Below are positions 51,165 to 61,900 of a stretch of DNA of 64,000 nt, one piece after another; within the stretch, counting starts at the first letter, position 1, and each line of letters starts with the position of its first letter. A program made the translations under genes and the position numbers. Origin of the DNA: JBGSKV01 sp041740975 (lineage in GTDB: Bacteria; Bdellovibrionota_B; Oligoflexia; Oligoflexales; JALZUQ01); NCBI GenBank assembly GCA_041740975.1, contig JBGSKV010000110.1, positions 31,654 to 95,653 of the forward strand, given 5' to 3'. The notes under the pieces are model-generated. The model searched no databases and was not told where the DNA came from. It was given only the letters and a program-made list of their open reading frames with translations.

Positions 51165-52223
51165 ATGTCGGTTTTGTTGGAACCCGTTCAAATTGGAGAC
51201 CTTAAGCTTCGCAATCGTATATTTATGGCGCCCTTGACGCGCTCACGTGCGATCGATAACCGAATCCCAAACCAACTTATGGCCGAGTACTATGCACAAC
51301 GCGCTTCGGCGGGGCTCATCCTTTCGGAGGCGACGGCGGTAGATCCCATGGGTGTGGGCTATGCTAATACTCCTGGCATTTGGTCGGCGGAGCAGATTGA
51401 GGGATGGAAAAAGATAGTCGAAGGCGTTCATGGCCTTGGTGGCAAAATACTCCTTCAGCTCTGGCATGTTGGACGAATTTCTCATCCGATGTTTTTGAAT
51501 GGTGCGCTACCCATTGCCCCCAGTGCCATTGCACCCAATGGTCATGTCAGTATTGTCCGACCCAAAGTTAGCTACGTGATTCCGCGCGCCCTTGAGCTAT
51601 CAGAAATTCCTGACCTCGTGGCCGCCTTTCGTCGCGGTGCGCAAAATGCAAAGTCGGCAGGATTTGATGGGGTCGAAATTCACGGCGCCAATGGTTACAT
51701 CATCGATCAGTTTATGCAAGACAGTGCAAATAAACGAACTGATCCATACGGTGGTAGCATCGAGAATCGCGTGCGCCTGGCTCTTGAAGTTGCGGATGCG
51801 TGCGTTGAAGTGTGGGGCGCAGGCAAAGTTGGCTTTCACATCGCACCAAGAGGGGACACGGCTTCGATGGGAGATTCGAATCCCGAGGCGTTGTTTACTT
51901 ATCTCGCCAGTGAACTGGGCAAACGAAAATTGGCGTTTATCTGTTCCCGAGAACACCAGGGACCCGGTTATCTCGGCGACAAAATCAGAAAGGCTTTTGG
52001 TGGCTCTTATTTAGTGAATGAAAAACTTGAAAAATCCACCGCCGAAGATCTAATATCATCGCAGCGAGCCGATGCCGCAGTGTTCGGTTTGAAGTTTATC
52101 TCTAACCCGGACTTACCAAGAAGGTTTAAAGAAAATTTAGAATTAACCCCGACCGATTTTGAGACTCTTTATAGTGGTGCTCCAAAAGGATACACGGATT
52201 ATCCCGCATATGAAGGAAACTAA
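51165..52223 (+). CDS. old yellow enzyme (NADPH-dependent alkene reductase)
   Basis: 352 aa; GAGAGG before ATG. FMN-dependent ene-reductase (NemA/XenA class). RNRIFMAPLTRSRA, LQLWHVGRISHP, DGVEIHGANGYIIDQFMQDSANKRTDPYGGSIENRVRLALE carry the FMN and His/Asn substrate site; C-terminal FGLKFISNPDLPRRF. Reduces activated C=C bonds of quinones, enones or nitro compounds. Last of a run of detoxification-type genes with the thioesterase and YciI. Confidence 0.94.
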   Translation: MSVLLEPVQIGDLKLRNRIFMAPLTRSRAIDNRIPNQLMAEYYAQRASAGLILSEATAVDPMGVGYANTPGIWSAEQIEGWKKIVEGVHGLGGKILLQLWHVGRISHPMFLNGALPIAPSAIAPNGHVSIVRPKVSYVIPRALELSEIPDLVAAFRRGAQNAKSAGFDGVEIHGANGYIIDQFMQDSANKRTDPYGGSIENRVRLALEVADACVEVWGAGKVGFHIAPRGDTASMGDSNPEALFTYLASELGKRKLAFICSREHQGPGYLGDKIRKAFGGSYLVNEKLEKSTAEDLISSQRADAAVFGLKFISNPDLPRRFKENLELTPTDFETLYSGAPKGYTDYPAYEGN

Positions 52224-52226
52224 GAC

Positions 52227-52553
52227 ATGATTTACATTGTTATACGAAACGACAAACCAGGCGCTGACCCGTTTCGGCAAGAGGTAAAACCAGCGCATCG
52301 CGCCTTTCTCACTGCACTAGGGGTTCGGTTGCTTTCGGCCGGGGCGATTTTTGACGAAGCCAACAATGTTGTGGGTGGAAGTATTATGTTTGAAGCCGAT
52401 GATCTCAAACAAGCCGAAGAAATTGCTTATCAAGATCCCTATGCGACTCATCCCTCTATAGCGGCAACGAATACGATTCTGCCTTTTCGGATGCGGTGGA
52501 AAGACGGAAAGTTTTATGGTGAAGATGGGTTTTCGCCGACCGGTAAGCTTTAG
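52227..52553 (+). CDS. YciI family protein
   Basis: 108 aa, starting 3 nt after the OYE stop, so co-transcribed. Ferredoxin-like YciI fold: RNDKPGADPFRQEVKPAHRAFLTALGVRLLSAGAIFDEANNVVGGSIMFEADDLKQAEEIAYQDPYATHP, with the conserved His of KPAHRAFL and Asp of YQDPYA near the dimer pocket. No assigned reaction. Confidence 0.9.
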   Translation: MIYIVIRNDKPGADPFRQEVKPAHRAFLTALGVRLLSAGAIFDEANNVVGGSIMFEADDLKQAEEIAYQDPYATHPSIAATNTILPFRMRWKDGKFYGEDGFSPTGKL

Positions 52554-52685
52554 AATTCTCCATTCATCATAAGCGCTTACATTGGCAAGGTCTTACAGGA
52601 TAAGGGCTTCGCCGGTTTTTTAGTTTCCGTAAAGGGGATAAATGTGCTATATTTTTAATCACCCCGAATCGAAGGAGCCCAAATC

Positions 52686-53090
52686 ATGAAGACAATTGCA
52701 ATCATTCTGGCGTTTGCTTTTCTAACATCCGGAACCACATTGGCATCCAAAGGCGATTCGGATTTGGAATCCCGTGTGCGCGATCTTGAAGACAAAGTCG
52801 ATGCTTTGCAGTCCAACAATCCAAAAACAATTGTTGTTTCTGAATGTCTTGCGAAAGCAACTGCATGTAAGGTGACGACAGTTCCTTATACCGTGGGACA
52901 TAACGCACAATACAGTTACGTTGTTCGTCAGTCATTAGCTTTGGCGTTTGAAAATGGAACGGTTACACCGATCACTTCTGATAAAACCGTCACTAAGAAA
53001 TTTACTAATTTAGAAAATGCCAATATTGCAAAAGAAACCTGTGAAACGTTCCAAGCTGAAGTCAGTGAACTATTGACAGCTTGTCCATAA
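52686..53090 (+). CDS. small secreted coiled-coil protein
   Basis: 134 aa; AAGGAG upstream. Signal peptide about 1-20 (LTSGTTLAS). A short coiled coil (DSDLESRVRDLEDKVDALQSNN, about 25-46) is followed by a small domain with four Cys (SECLAKATACKV, ETCETF, TACP), probably two disulfides. No family recognised. Possibly a trimeric adhesin-type or envelope protein. Confidence 0.75.
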   Translation: MKTIAIILAFAFLTSGTTLASKGDSDLESRVRDLEDKVDALQSNNPKTIVVSECLAKATACKVTTVPYTVGHNAQYSYVVRQSLALAFENGTVTPITSDKTVTKKFTNLENANIAKETCETFQAEVSELLTACP

Positions 53091-53371
53091 TTTCAAGATT
53101 CAAAACGAAAGATTCCTAGGCCCCCACCTCTGAAGCGTGGGCGGATACCTTGCTTGCCGAATACTATTGCCATTCACGCCCGATGACATTTCTATAATTC
53201 AATACGATCTATTCGAGTCCTTGCGCTCGTCGCCTGCTTCACCCCCGAATCAACCAGAAAAAAGCCTTCTAATAGAATGAAACGACTGGCTTTTGTCGCA
53301 ATTCTGAAGTTTGTAACGCCAAATCCCGATAAGCCTTTCGAGATATTCCTTTTAAAAAAAGAGATTCAGAT

Positions 53372-54283
53372 ATGAGACTTAGTCTGCCAATACTATTGGC
53401 TTTGATAAGCCTTACTGCTTGCAAGTCGCAGAAGGGAATTTCAGTTAAGCCTGGCGGTCTCATTGGCAAAGCCAACTGCTTTAAGATTGTAAATGGCGCA
53501 ACCACAAACGCCCATCCTGGCGTCACGCTTATATTAAGTCTTAGAAATAATCAGATATACAGCACATGCACAGGCACGTTTATCGGACCCAAAACAGTTT
53601 TGACGGCTGCGCATTGTATTGCAGGTACGGTCATGGGGATTTCGCGAAGCAATCAAATAGACATGCGAAGCACTGCAAGCCAGAATTCTGCTTTGGGGAC
53701 GTTTATTTCGGCTGCGAAGGTTCTCAATAATGATCCCACCATCAACTCGCGTCCTCCTGTTCCCAACGATTCTCGCAGCGATGTTGCAGTATTGATTTTT
53801 TCGACGGTCGTAGCACCGGAAGTCATTCCTTTGCTGGATCGGCAACCAGTAACCGGTGATCAAGCCACATTGGTTGGGTTTGGAAATGACAACACCGATC
53901 CGAAGTATGCGAATCCAGTTTTATACAAAAGATTCGGACACAACACGATCACGGTCGAAAATCCAATCGGCATAAGTGTGCGCGGCCGCCCGGCATCAAA
54001 TGGGAATGCTGCTGCTTCCGACTCCGTTGGTGCAAGCGGAGACTCTGGAGGGCCACTACTCATTAACGGAAAAGTCGCAGGAATACTTGCTCTGGACACC
54101 TTGGAATCTCAAACTGCAGCCAAAAATTATTATGGAAATCTATCGGACTCGGTCATACAGAATTTTTTGCAGTCCGCATTGTCGCAAGGGGCTGACTTTG
54201 CTCTGCCGTCACTGAATGCTACGCCCGGCACTTCATCGAATTCAACGGGCACTGCAGTCAGTTCCAACGACTGCCTTATGTAG
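53372..54283 (+). CDS. trypsin-like serine protease lipoprotein
   Basis: 303 aa. Lipobox LTAC, lipidated Cys17. S1 family fold with the full catalytic triad: His81 in LTAAHCIAG, Asp137 in DSRSDVAVLIFS and Ser225 in GASGDSGGPLL. The specificity site (about residue 219) reads S-V-G-A-S, not the Asp of trypsin, so it is not a basic-residue protease by this criterion. C-terminal Ser/Thr-rich tail (SNSTGTAVSSND). Periplasmic or surface protease, candidate virulence or predation enzyme. Confidence 0.9.
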   Translation: MRLSLPILLALISLTACKSQKGISVKPGGLIGKANCFKIVNGATTNAHPGVTLILSLRNNQIYSTCTGTFIGPKTVLTAAHCIAGTVMGISRSNQIDMRSTASQNSALGTFISAAKVLNNDPTINSRPPVPNDSRSDVAVLIFSTVVAPEVIPLLDRQPVTGDQATLVGFGNDNTDPKYANPVLYKRFGHNTITVENPIGISVRGRPASNGNAAASDSVGASGDSGGPLLINGKVAGILALDTLESQTAAKNYYGNLSDSVIQNFLQSALSQGADFALPSLNATPGTSSNSTGTAVSSNDCLM

Positions 54284-54474
54284 CTTTGAAGGGCGCCTTG
54301 GTCGTTCAGGAAACGTCCCACTTTTTACAGACGGGGTACCGGCGTCTATGAAAAACACAGCGCCATCTATCACCTAACTCATTAATATTATACAATATTC
54401 AAGATTTTTCTAAATTTCCTCATACTGGCGGGATTCCACTCCGAATGAGCCCACACCAGTGAGGTTTTCAAGAA

Positions 54475-56970
54475 ATGGGATCTTTGGACTCCAAAAAATT
54501 CGGATTAGGTAGGCTTTGGAAGATTGCGCTTTTTGCAATTCTAACCAGCTGTGCCACTGAGGTTTCCGAAATTAACGAACGTGATACGGAAGATTGGGTT
54601 GCCGTTCCAGTGCCCATCACGGGGGCTCAGCTTACCTATGACAGTGCTCGCGTGCGATGCAGCTTTTCACATCTGAAAAATACTGTTTATCAAACAATCT
54701 GTGACCTCGTAGAAGTTTTGGCTGGTGGACAAGAAGTTAAAGCTACGCGATACGCTAAAGGCCTTGAAGTGAATTGGGCCGAGTCCATCATTGTCAAAGG
54801 CGACGTAAACAAGAAATCGTGCGCTGCATCCAAAGACAAATTCAAATACACATGCCAATTGGAAGTTTCTGGCGGATATGCAGAAATAAAATTTCCCGTG
54901 AATATTACCGATAACATACAGTCGAAAAACAAAGTCGAATCTGCCGTTGTGATGTTGCCTTATTCGGTGGAAATTTCAGCTGGCTTTATTCCTTTCGTTC
55001 CCTTTCATATTAAGGTTGATCAAAAATCAACGCCGAACACGACTGCAGTCTCACACGACCTCTCCGAAGCCACTGCAAATGACGTATTACACGGACGCCA
55101 AGCCATTGCGTTTCAAAACTGGGATCCTAACCTAGGAGCCATTCAGCAAATCTGTATCGCTGACAACATTGCTTATTTGGTTGGCAAACACGGCACCGTA
55201 AACGTCATCTACTCAAAAAACATCAACAATCTCGATAGTGAGATTCGCTTCTATGCGGGTGCGCCGCATGGCCAAAAATTCTTGGGTGCTGACGTCGATC
55301 GATTTCGAGTTCAATTTACAAAAATCATAGATATTGAGTGTGATGAGAACGCGCTTTATGTTGCCTCCGACGGACGGGTCATGCGTGTGCCACATGCTGG
55401 CCCAGTGGAAGTCATTGCAACTGATCCGGCTAGCGGCCTGGCGAGACATCAGGAAAATATTTATTTTACCTCAAGTGAAACGGGTAAATTCTATTCCTAC
55501 TCCAACACTTCTAAAAAACTCGAAAGTTTTCATGTGAGTTTTGAAAATACCCAATTCGATGTCACCCGACCTGAAGCGGTGACAGTGAGTGAGACTGGCG
55601 TCATTTCGGTAGCATTTGAGCAAAGAAAATCGATCTCCCAGGTTGGTGGCGTTGTTGGGAATACTGGTTTTCAGGTGGTTTCTTACAACATATTTACGCT
55701 AGACCCAGAAACAAGAGCCATTTCCAATCCTCAATCGATCAATGTCGAAAGCAGAAACTTGACGAGTGCCTTACCAACTATGCGGTTGGTTGCCGATGCA
55801 CCTGGTCATTTTTTCTACGTCATCAATTCTGTCCTTGGTGAAATAGGCCCGGCTAGTAAGAATCTTATTTTGGGTCACCCGATGCTGACGGACCTCGCCA
55901 TCCATGCATCGGACAATTTCATAGTTGGAATTTTAGCTAATCCAGCCATAGGTCAGGCCGTTATAAAAACTTCAGCCACTCAAAAACTGACGGTAGTGAA
56001 CAGTCGAGCCATCAAAGTCAGCGGTGGTCAAAATGGACTTGTTTCTGACCAAAAAATCTTTGCGGGCGTTGCTCCACTATCCGTTGTCGATGGGCGCGGC
56101 CGAAACTTTATATGTCATGGAAACTTGTACGTGTTGAATGACGTGGGCGAGCTAAAAGAAATAGCGAAAGGATGCTCAAATTTGATGGCAGTTGATAGAA
56201 AAACAAATAGTGTTTTTTATTATTCGCCTTATTCAAATTCGATTCACAAACTTCAATTGGAAGGAACTGAGTCCACGAGTGCGGAATATTTGAAACTGAA
56301 TGGAATATATGGAAGTTCTTACATGAAAATGGTGGTGGCGCCATCCGGTGAGCTTTATATGTTAAGTAAAGATGGAGATTTTGTATTGAAAGTAAGTACG
56401 GATCGTTCCATTACTTCGATTTCGACTCTTGTGCCAAAAGGTGCGGGAAACATCGGTGGCCTGGCTATGTCCAAGTCTGGCGATTTATACTTGGGCTGGT
56501 ATCGATCAATCTATAAGTTCAATAGCTCTAATGATACTTTTGAAAAACTTAACTGGGATATTTCGAGAATGACGACTGGATTCTTTGGTGTCGTTTCAGA
56601 AATTTCCATGGATGATGACAATATTCTTCATATTTCGACTTTGGAAAATTATTCCAATGCCGGAAAAATCCTACGCATGAATGTGGCGAAGGGAGATAAG
56701 TTTGGAGTCGTGGAAGAGTTTTTGGACTTAAATATGCATTCCGACTGTGTAACTGGCAAAATAACTTCCGAGAGTCATGCGAAAACAGTCGAAGAAAACA
56801 TCAAAGTTAGCTTAGGTACGATGTGCGGCGGACGTGCCGACAGTCTCAGTATCTTAGGATGCTCGGGCAATACGGGTAGGTACACTATGGTCTATACGCA
56901 GTATCTTTATGGTTTTTACAATATTGTTCGAACGCAAAGAAGCTGTGCAGTTGAGGAAAATAAGTTATGA
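54475..56970 (+). CDS. large beta-propeller lipoprotein
   Basis: 831 aa. N-terminal hydrophobic signal with lipobox LTSC (about Cys29). An N-terminal domain (about 50-190, with paired Cys RCSFSH, TICDL and SCAASKD, YTCQL) precedes strand repeats of propeller type (NIAYLVGKHGTVNVIYSKN, NALYVASDGRVMRVPHAG, NIYFTSSETGKFYSYSNTSKK, ELYMLSKDGDFVLKVST, DLYLGWYRSIYKFNSS). A final Cys pair lies in MCGGRADSLSILGCSGN. Not recognised as a named family. Overlaps the kelch lipoprotein start by 4 nt (ATGA), so the two are coupled. Confidence 0.8.
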   Translation: MGSLDSKKFGLGRLWKIALFAILTSCATEVSEINERDTEDWVAVPVPITGAQLTYDSARVRCSFSHLKNTVYQTICDLVEVLAGGQEVKATRYAKGLEVNWAESIIVKGDVNKKSCAASKDKFKYTCQLEVSGGYAEIKFPVNITDNIQSKNKVESAVVMLPYSVEISAGFIPFVPFHIKVDQKSTPNTTAVSHDLSEATANDVLHGRQAIAFQNWDPNLGAIQQICIADNIAYLVGKHGTVNVIYSKNINNLDSEIRFYAGAPHGQKFLGADVDRFRVQFTKIIDIECDENALYVASDGRVMRVPHAGPVEVIATDPASGLARHQENIYFTSSETGKFYSYSNTSKKLESFHVSFENTQFDVTRPEAVTVSETGVISVAFEQRKSISQVGGVVGNTGFQVVSYNIFTLDPETRAISNPQSINVESRNLTSALPTMRLVADAPGHFFYVINSVLGEIGPASKNLILGHPMLTDLAIHASDNFIVGILANPAIGQAVIKTSATQKLTVVNSRAIKVSGGQNGLVSDQKIFAGVAPLSVVDGRGRNFICHGNLYVLNDVGELKEIAKGCSNLMAVDRKTNSVFYYSPYSNSIHKLQLEGTESTSAEYLKLNGIYGSSYMKMVVAPSGELYMLSKDGDFVLKVSTDRSITSISTLVPKGAGNIGGLAMSKSGDLYLGWYRSIYKFNSSNDTFEKLNWDISRMTTGFFGVVSEISMDDDNILHISTLENYSNAGKILRMNVAKGDKFGVVEEFLDLNMHSDCVTGKITSESHAKTVEENIKVSLGTMCGGRADSLSILGCSGNTGRYTMVYTQYLYGFYNIVRTQRSCAVEENKL

Positions 56971-58574
56971 GAATTTTTTTGACTCTGATTGGTTTCGGTT
57001 TTTTGTCGGCTTGCGGCGCCATTGTGACTGAAAATGGTGGTGTAATCGATACCCGCTGCGACGTCGACGACTGTTCGGCCGCACTGGGTTCAAGTACAAA
57101 CTCAGGTGCTAAAACTCCTGAGCCCACTGTGAAAAAACCAATACCCATACCGGGAAAAGTGCTTCCAAAACCGGTTATACCTAAGCCTACCGTCGTTACG
57201 TTTGCGATAAATGCACCAGAAAAGGCGCTAACGTTGGAAAGTAATGTCGTGAGTTGGGAAAAGAAAGACCGCTTCAAATCTTTTAACGTATATGTAGATA
57301 ATGAGCCTAGCTGCGAAACTCCTTCCGAAGCCTTTTTGGGAGTTTCTGAAGAAAGTCGCGCACTCGATTTGACGAAATTAGGCTATGGCCCAAAATATTA
57401 TGTTTGTGTGGAAGGTATCGATGCCGATGGTAAAACATCTGACGCGTCGAATAGTCCGATTGAGTTCAAGGTTTCCAATGTATGGGTGCAAAGAATGTCG
57501 CAAACTCCTGCCGCCCGCGCCGGTGCTTCTGCAGTTTGGGCCGATGATAAGTATATGATTTGGGGTGGCTGGGACGGCCACAATGCGCTGAACGACGGAC
57601 ATATTTACGATCCAAAAACAGACACTTGGAGAGCAATGAATATGGTGGGAGCGCCTTCGGCTCGTTATCGTCACTTTGCTTTTTGGACCGGCGAGTACAT
57701 TCTCATTTATGGTGGTCAAGACAAGTATGGTTCCGCAAAAAGCGATCATCATAAGTATCATGTGAAGACCGACACTTGGGAATCTATTTCTAATGTTGGT
57801 GCTCCGTTAAATCAATTTGCTGGCGCAGCGGTGTGGACGGGAGAAACTGGTGATTCGCTTACTCGCAATCGAATGATTGTTTGGAGCGGAATGAGTTGTG
57901 CGACTTGCCAACTTCAATCTGTGGGCGGAGTGTATAACTTTGAAACCAATTCTTGGACCCCAACTTCATCGGTTAATGTTCCTTCGCCTAGGTCATTTCC
58001 TAACTTTAGTTTCGTAGACGGAAAAATGCTTATTTCCGGCGGTGGTAATTACAATGGAACGGGTAGATCCGATTCTCATGCCTATGATCTCAAAGCCAAT
58101 ACGTGGTCGAATTTACCTGCCTCTGGCATGGTAGCGCGGTATTCGGGTACGGATGCTCTCATTGGCGATCATTTTATCGTCTGGGGTGGTGCATATTCCA
58201 GAACGACGACGGACTACAGATTTTACAATGATGGTGTTAAGTATAATTATAAAACAAATTCGTTTTCAGCACTGCCTCTTTTGAATAGTCCGGCGGCGCG
58301 TACCGGAGCGGGTCGCGCTGTGATCGGAAATAAATTTGTCTTGTTTGGCGGTCAAACGATAACGCCAAGTTACGAAATTTTACCTGTCGAAGACGGCGCG
58401 GTTTACGACTTGGATTCCAGTACTTGGAGAAAGGTTTCATCTCTGAATGCACCACCGGCCACTTATGGTGTCTGGGGCCATGGGGTGTCGACTGGCGAAG
58501 CTTTTATTTACTGGAGCGGTAATAAAGGGTCCGGTAAGAGCTATAGTCAAGAGGGTGGTATTTACATTCCATAG
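56967..58574 (+). CDS. kelch-repeat lipoprotein
   Basis: 535 aa; start overlaps the previous stop. Lipobox LSAC, lipidated Cys about 16; then Cys-rich and Pro-rich linker (EPTVKKPIPIPGKVLPKPVIPKP), an Ig/FN3-like module (about 75-165), and six kelch units such as MIWGGWDGHNALNDGHIYDPKTDTWRAM, YILIYGGQDKYGSAKSDHHKYHVKTDTWES, KMLISGGGNYNGTGRSDSHAYDLKANTWS and FVLFGGQTI...GAVYDLDSSTWRKV. These form a beta-propeller, typically a carbohydrate- or protein-binding surface. Second gene of the pair; terminated by the palindromic element. Confidence 0.88.
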   Translation: MRIFLTLIGFGFLSACGAIVTENGGVIDTRCDVDDCSAALGSSTNSGAKTPEPTVKKPIPIPGKVLPKPVIPKPTVVTFAINAPEKALTLESNVVSWEKKDRFKSFNVYVDNEPSCETPSEAFLGVSEESRALDLTKLGYGPKYYVCVEGIDADGKTSDASNSPIEFKVSNVWVQRMSQTPAARAGASAVWADDKYMIWGGWDGHNALNDGHIYDPKTDTWRAMNMVGAPSARYRHFAFWTGEYILIYGGQDKYGSAKSDHHKYHVKTDTWESISNVGAPLNQFAGAAVWTGETGDSLTRNRMIVWSGMSCATCQLQSVGGVYNFETNSWTPTSSVNVPSPRSFPNFSFVDGKMLISGGGNYNGTGRSDSHAYDLKANTWSNLPASGMVARYSGTDALIGDHFIVWGGAYSRTTTDYRFYNDGVKYNYKTNSFSALPLLNSPAARTGAGRAVIGNKFVLFGGQTITPSYEILPVEDGAVYDLDSSTWRKVSSLNAPPATYGVWGHGVSTGEAFIYWSGNKGSGKSYSQEGGIYIP

Positions 58575-58580
58575 TTAAAT

Positions 58581-58894
58581 GAACGGCCGCTTCGCGGCCG
58601 GATATCTAAATTTGCTCCGCCAAAAAGGTTTACTTCCATCGAGTAGCCGTTGCGAATGCAACCCATGCGCGTACGCACTCGTGTGCGCAGCCTCACCGTC
58701 ACAGTTTTCACCCGATGGTTGGCTGGGACGGTTGAGCCGGCTTAGATTTGGCTGGGCATTGAGGCTGCATCAGCCGACACCGCCCAGACAAATCTAAGCC
58801 GGGAGAACCGGGCCAATCAAACATAAAAATGAAAACTGTGAGAGTGAAAGGCGGAGCAAATTTAGATACCCGGCCGCGGAGCGGCCGAATGTTC
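58581..58894. repeat. nested palindromic element, possible structured RNA
   Basis: Outer arms 58581-58621 and 58850-58894 are inverted copies of about 41 bp (GGCCGCTTCGCGGCCGG... with one T-G wobble, one A-C mismatch and one short indel). Inside lie TCACAGTTTTCA (58699-58710) / TGAAAACTGTGA (58830-58841), then 58717-58757 against 58782-58818 (share GCTTAGATTT/AAATCTAAGC), and a tip GGCTG-CAT-CAGCC. The unpaired left part has two more hairpins (GTTGC-GAAT-GCAAC and CGCAC-TCGT-GTGCG). Each outer tip is also self-complementary. Sits exactly between the convergent kelch and RND genes. Could be a REP-like repeat, a large bidirectional terminator or a non-coding RNA. Confidence 0.85.
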
Positions 58895-58906
58895 AATAAA
58901 CTATAT

Positions 58907-61900
58907 TTAAACAACTTCTTTTTTAGAATGAACTTTCTCACTTAAAGAAGCTCTGGCCTTCTCGTCCACAACCTTGGGCTTAGCCAAAAAGATCGCCGCT
59001 AGTTTCACCTTACTCCACAAACGAAAACGATCGATATATGAGAAAGCAGCGGGAACAACGACGAGAGTCAAGATAGTTGAAGAAATCAATCCACCAATAA
59101 TCGCTATGCCCATACTTGTGCGTGTCTTCGACGCTTCACTCATACCAATGGCCACCGGAATCGTTCCTGCAATAAGTGCAAACGAAGTCATAAGGATCGG
59201 TCGCAGTCGCACACGGCCGGCTTCGACAAGTGCATCAGACCTAGATTTACCCTCTGCTATAAGCTGTCTCGCGAAGTCGACGAGTAGGATTGAGTTCTTT
59301 CCTGAAACTCCGAGCAAGAGGAAGATGCCTAAGAAAGCGAATAAGTTCAGCGACTCTCCGGTGACATAGAGAGCTAAGAAAGCACCCGCGAGCGCTAGAG
59401 GTAAGGCGAGCAAAATTGTCAATGGGGTTACAAAGGATTCGTACAAACTCGCCAAGATCAAGTAAATAAATAATACGGAAAAACAAACCGCCATGATCAT
59501 GGAGGCAATCATCTCGCTGAAGTCCTCTGATTCACCTGCGAATGCATAGCGAATGCCCTCGGGTACCTTCAATTCATCTTGGGTTGCTATCGCGTTCTTA
59601 ATGTCTTCTAAAGCACTATTCAAACCAACGCCTGCTGCTAACCCGGCACTTAACTGAATGTATCGACCGCGACTTTGGCGGTCAATCGTAGCGGCCGTGG
59701 TAGAAGACTTGCTGTTGGCAACATCAGCCAAACGTACAAGTTTGTTGTTAACGTTTGGCACATAGGTCAGTTTGAAATCTCTTTCCAAATCTCTTTGTTC
59801 TGGCAAGAGCCGAACACGGATATCGTATTCGCGGCCATTTTCTCGGTATTTTGCGGGAGTCAGACCTTCGATTTGAGCCCGTAGTTCCGCTCCTAAGGTC
59901 AAGGTACTGATACCATAGACTTCCGCAGCTGCATTTTTAATTTCAACTTGAAGTTCTGGTTTTCCAGGGCGGAACGTAGAGTCAGCGTCTTTCAATAGGT
60001 TATTTGACTTTAAATATGCAAATAGTTTACTTGCGTAAGATTCCAACTGTGCTTGGTCCTGACCAATTAAGTTCAAAAGCACTGGTTGCTGCTGCATCCC
60101 ACCAGATGAGTCGTATTCTGTGACGATTGGGTTAGCGTGAGCAAAATCCTTAAGTTCTTGTCGAAGTCTTTCTTTAAATTGTCCCGTAGTTCCTTCGCGA
60201 GCTTTCCCACGCTTTAAGCTCACGAAGACATTGGCTTTATTCGGTTCATTGTTTCGGCTTCCGACTGTGAGCGCAGTTAATGCAACTGGCGCCATCGTGC
60301 GAATTTTGTCATCGACTTGTTGGGAAAGTATGTTCATGGCCTCGAGGTTTGTTCCCGGGGGTAAGTCTAAAGAAACTGTGAGCTCACCTTCATCCGGCTC
60401 CGGTACAAAGTTGCTTGGTAATGTCGAGGCTGCGACGAAACTTCCGATCAAAATGGCAACACTTGTGGAGAGGATCAGAAGCGGGTGTTTTAAAGTAAAG
60501 TGAAGAACTTTGACATAACCGTTTTCCAATCGAGTCTGAAACCGGTCGAAGGCTCTGAGCATGGCGCCGAGGGTGTAGTAGTAAATGCCTTTTTTTACAG
60601 CCTTGGAATGATCATGTCCGGAGCCGGCAAAATAAGCCGAAAGCATGGGAATGACAGTCACCGCCACAAAAAAGCTAATAGCCATTGAGAACGCGATGGT
60701 GAGCCCGAACTGTTTCAGAAACTGGCCAACGATTCCGGCCAAAAAACCGACCGGCGCAAAGACTGAGATGACCACCAATGTGATAGCCACGACTGCCATC
60801 ATAATTTCATTGGTTCCGCGTTCTGCCGCCACCATGGACGATTCGCCAGTCTCAATACGTCGATAAATATTTTCAATGACCACAATAGCGTCGTCGACAA
60901 GAAGCCCAATAGCGAGAGTGAGCGCAAGGAGCGAGACAACATTGATAGAGAAACCTGCCAAATACATCACCATGAAGGATCCGATTAACGAGATTGGCAA
61001 AGACAAGCCGGTGATGAATGTAGTGCGCATGCTTCCTAGGAAGAAAAAAACCGTGATAACGGTGAGGATAATTGCAATAACAATTGTTTCATACACGTCG
61101 TAAACGTTATTGTCGATCTGAGTACTGGCATCGCGAATCAACTTCATTTCGATTTGTGAATTCTTCTCTTTGAGTTCAAGCTGAATTTTTTCAAATTGCT
61201 TTTTGACATCTTTGACTACGGCCAAGGTGTTGGAGCCTGACTGGCGATACACGTCTAAAAATAAAGACTTTGTACCATTGACAAACACTCGGGATTTTTC
61301 ATCTTCAAGAGAGTCCACGGCTTTGCCAATATTCGTCACGCGAGTAGGGACTTCATTGGCATACAAGCTGACCAGTGTTTGGTTGATTTCATCGACGCTT
61401 TGATATTCACCTAAGCTTCTGAAAATCGTTTCTTTATCACCCGAACTCACTTTACCTGCAGGTACGTTTTGTCCAGACGCGCCGATTTGAGCGGCGACTT
61501 GGCTAACAGAAAGTTCGCGCGCCTTCAAAAGCTTTCGGTCTAACAAAATATGAACTTCGCGTTTACGACCACCCATGATCTCGATAGCGCCAACATTGTT
61601 AACTTGTTCAAGGCGCGGCTTGATGATTTGGTCGGCGATGTCGAAAGACTCGGCGTCAGACAAGGGGGAAGACAATGAGAAGGTCATGATGGGTTGATCG
61701 GAAGGGTCCATCTTTTTAATGGAGGGTTCTTTGATATCAGCAGGTAGCTTTGGTTTCGTAATGCTGACTTTGTCGCGGATCTGCTGTTCGGCGTACTTGG
61801 CGTCGACGCTTTGATTGAACTCTGCCACGACTTGACTCATGCCTTCTAGACTTTTTGAAGTGAGGCGCTTCATTCCTGAAAGTGTGCTGAGCTCATCTTC

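Noticed and set aside
58579..58941. Short frames on both strands inside the palindromic element
   Set aside because: Composition follows the GC-rich hairpin arms; the peptide sequences are repeats of the palindrome, not protein-like.
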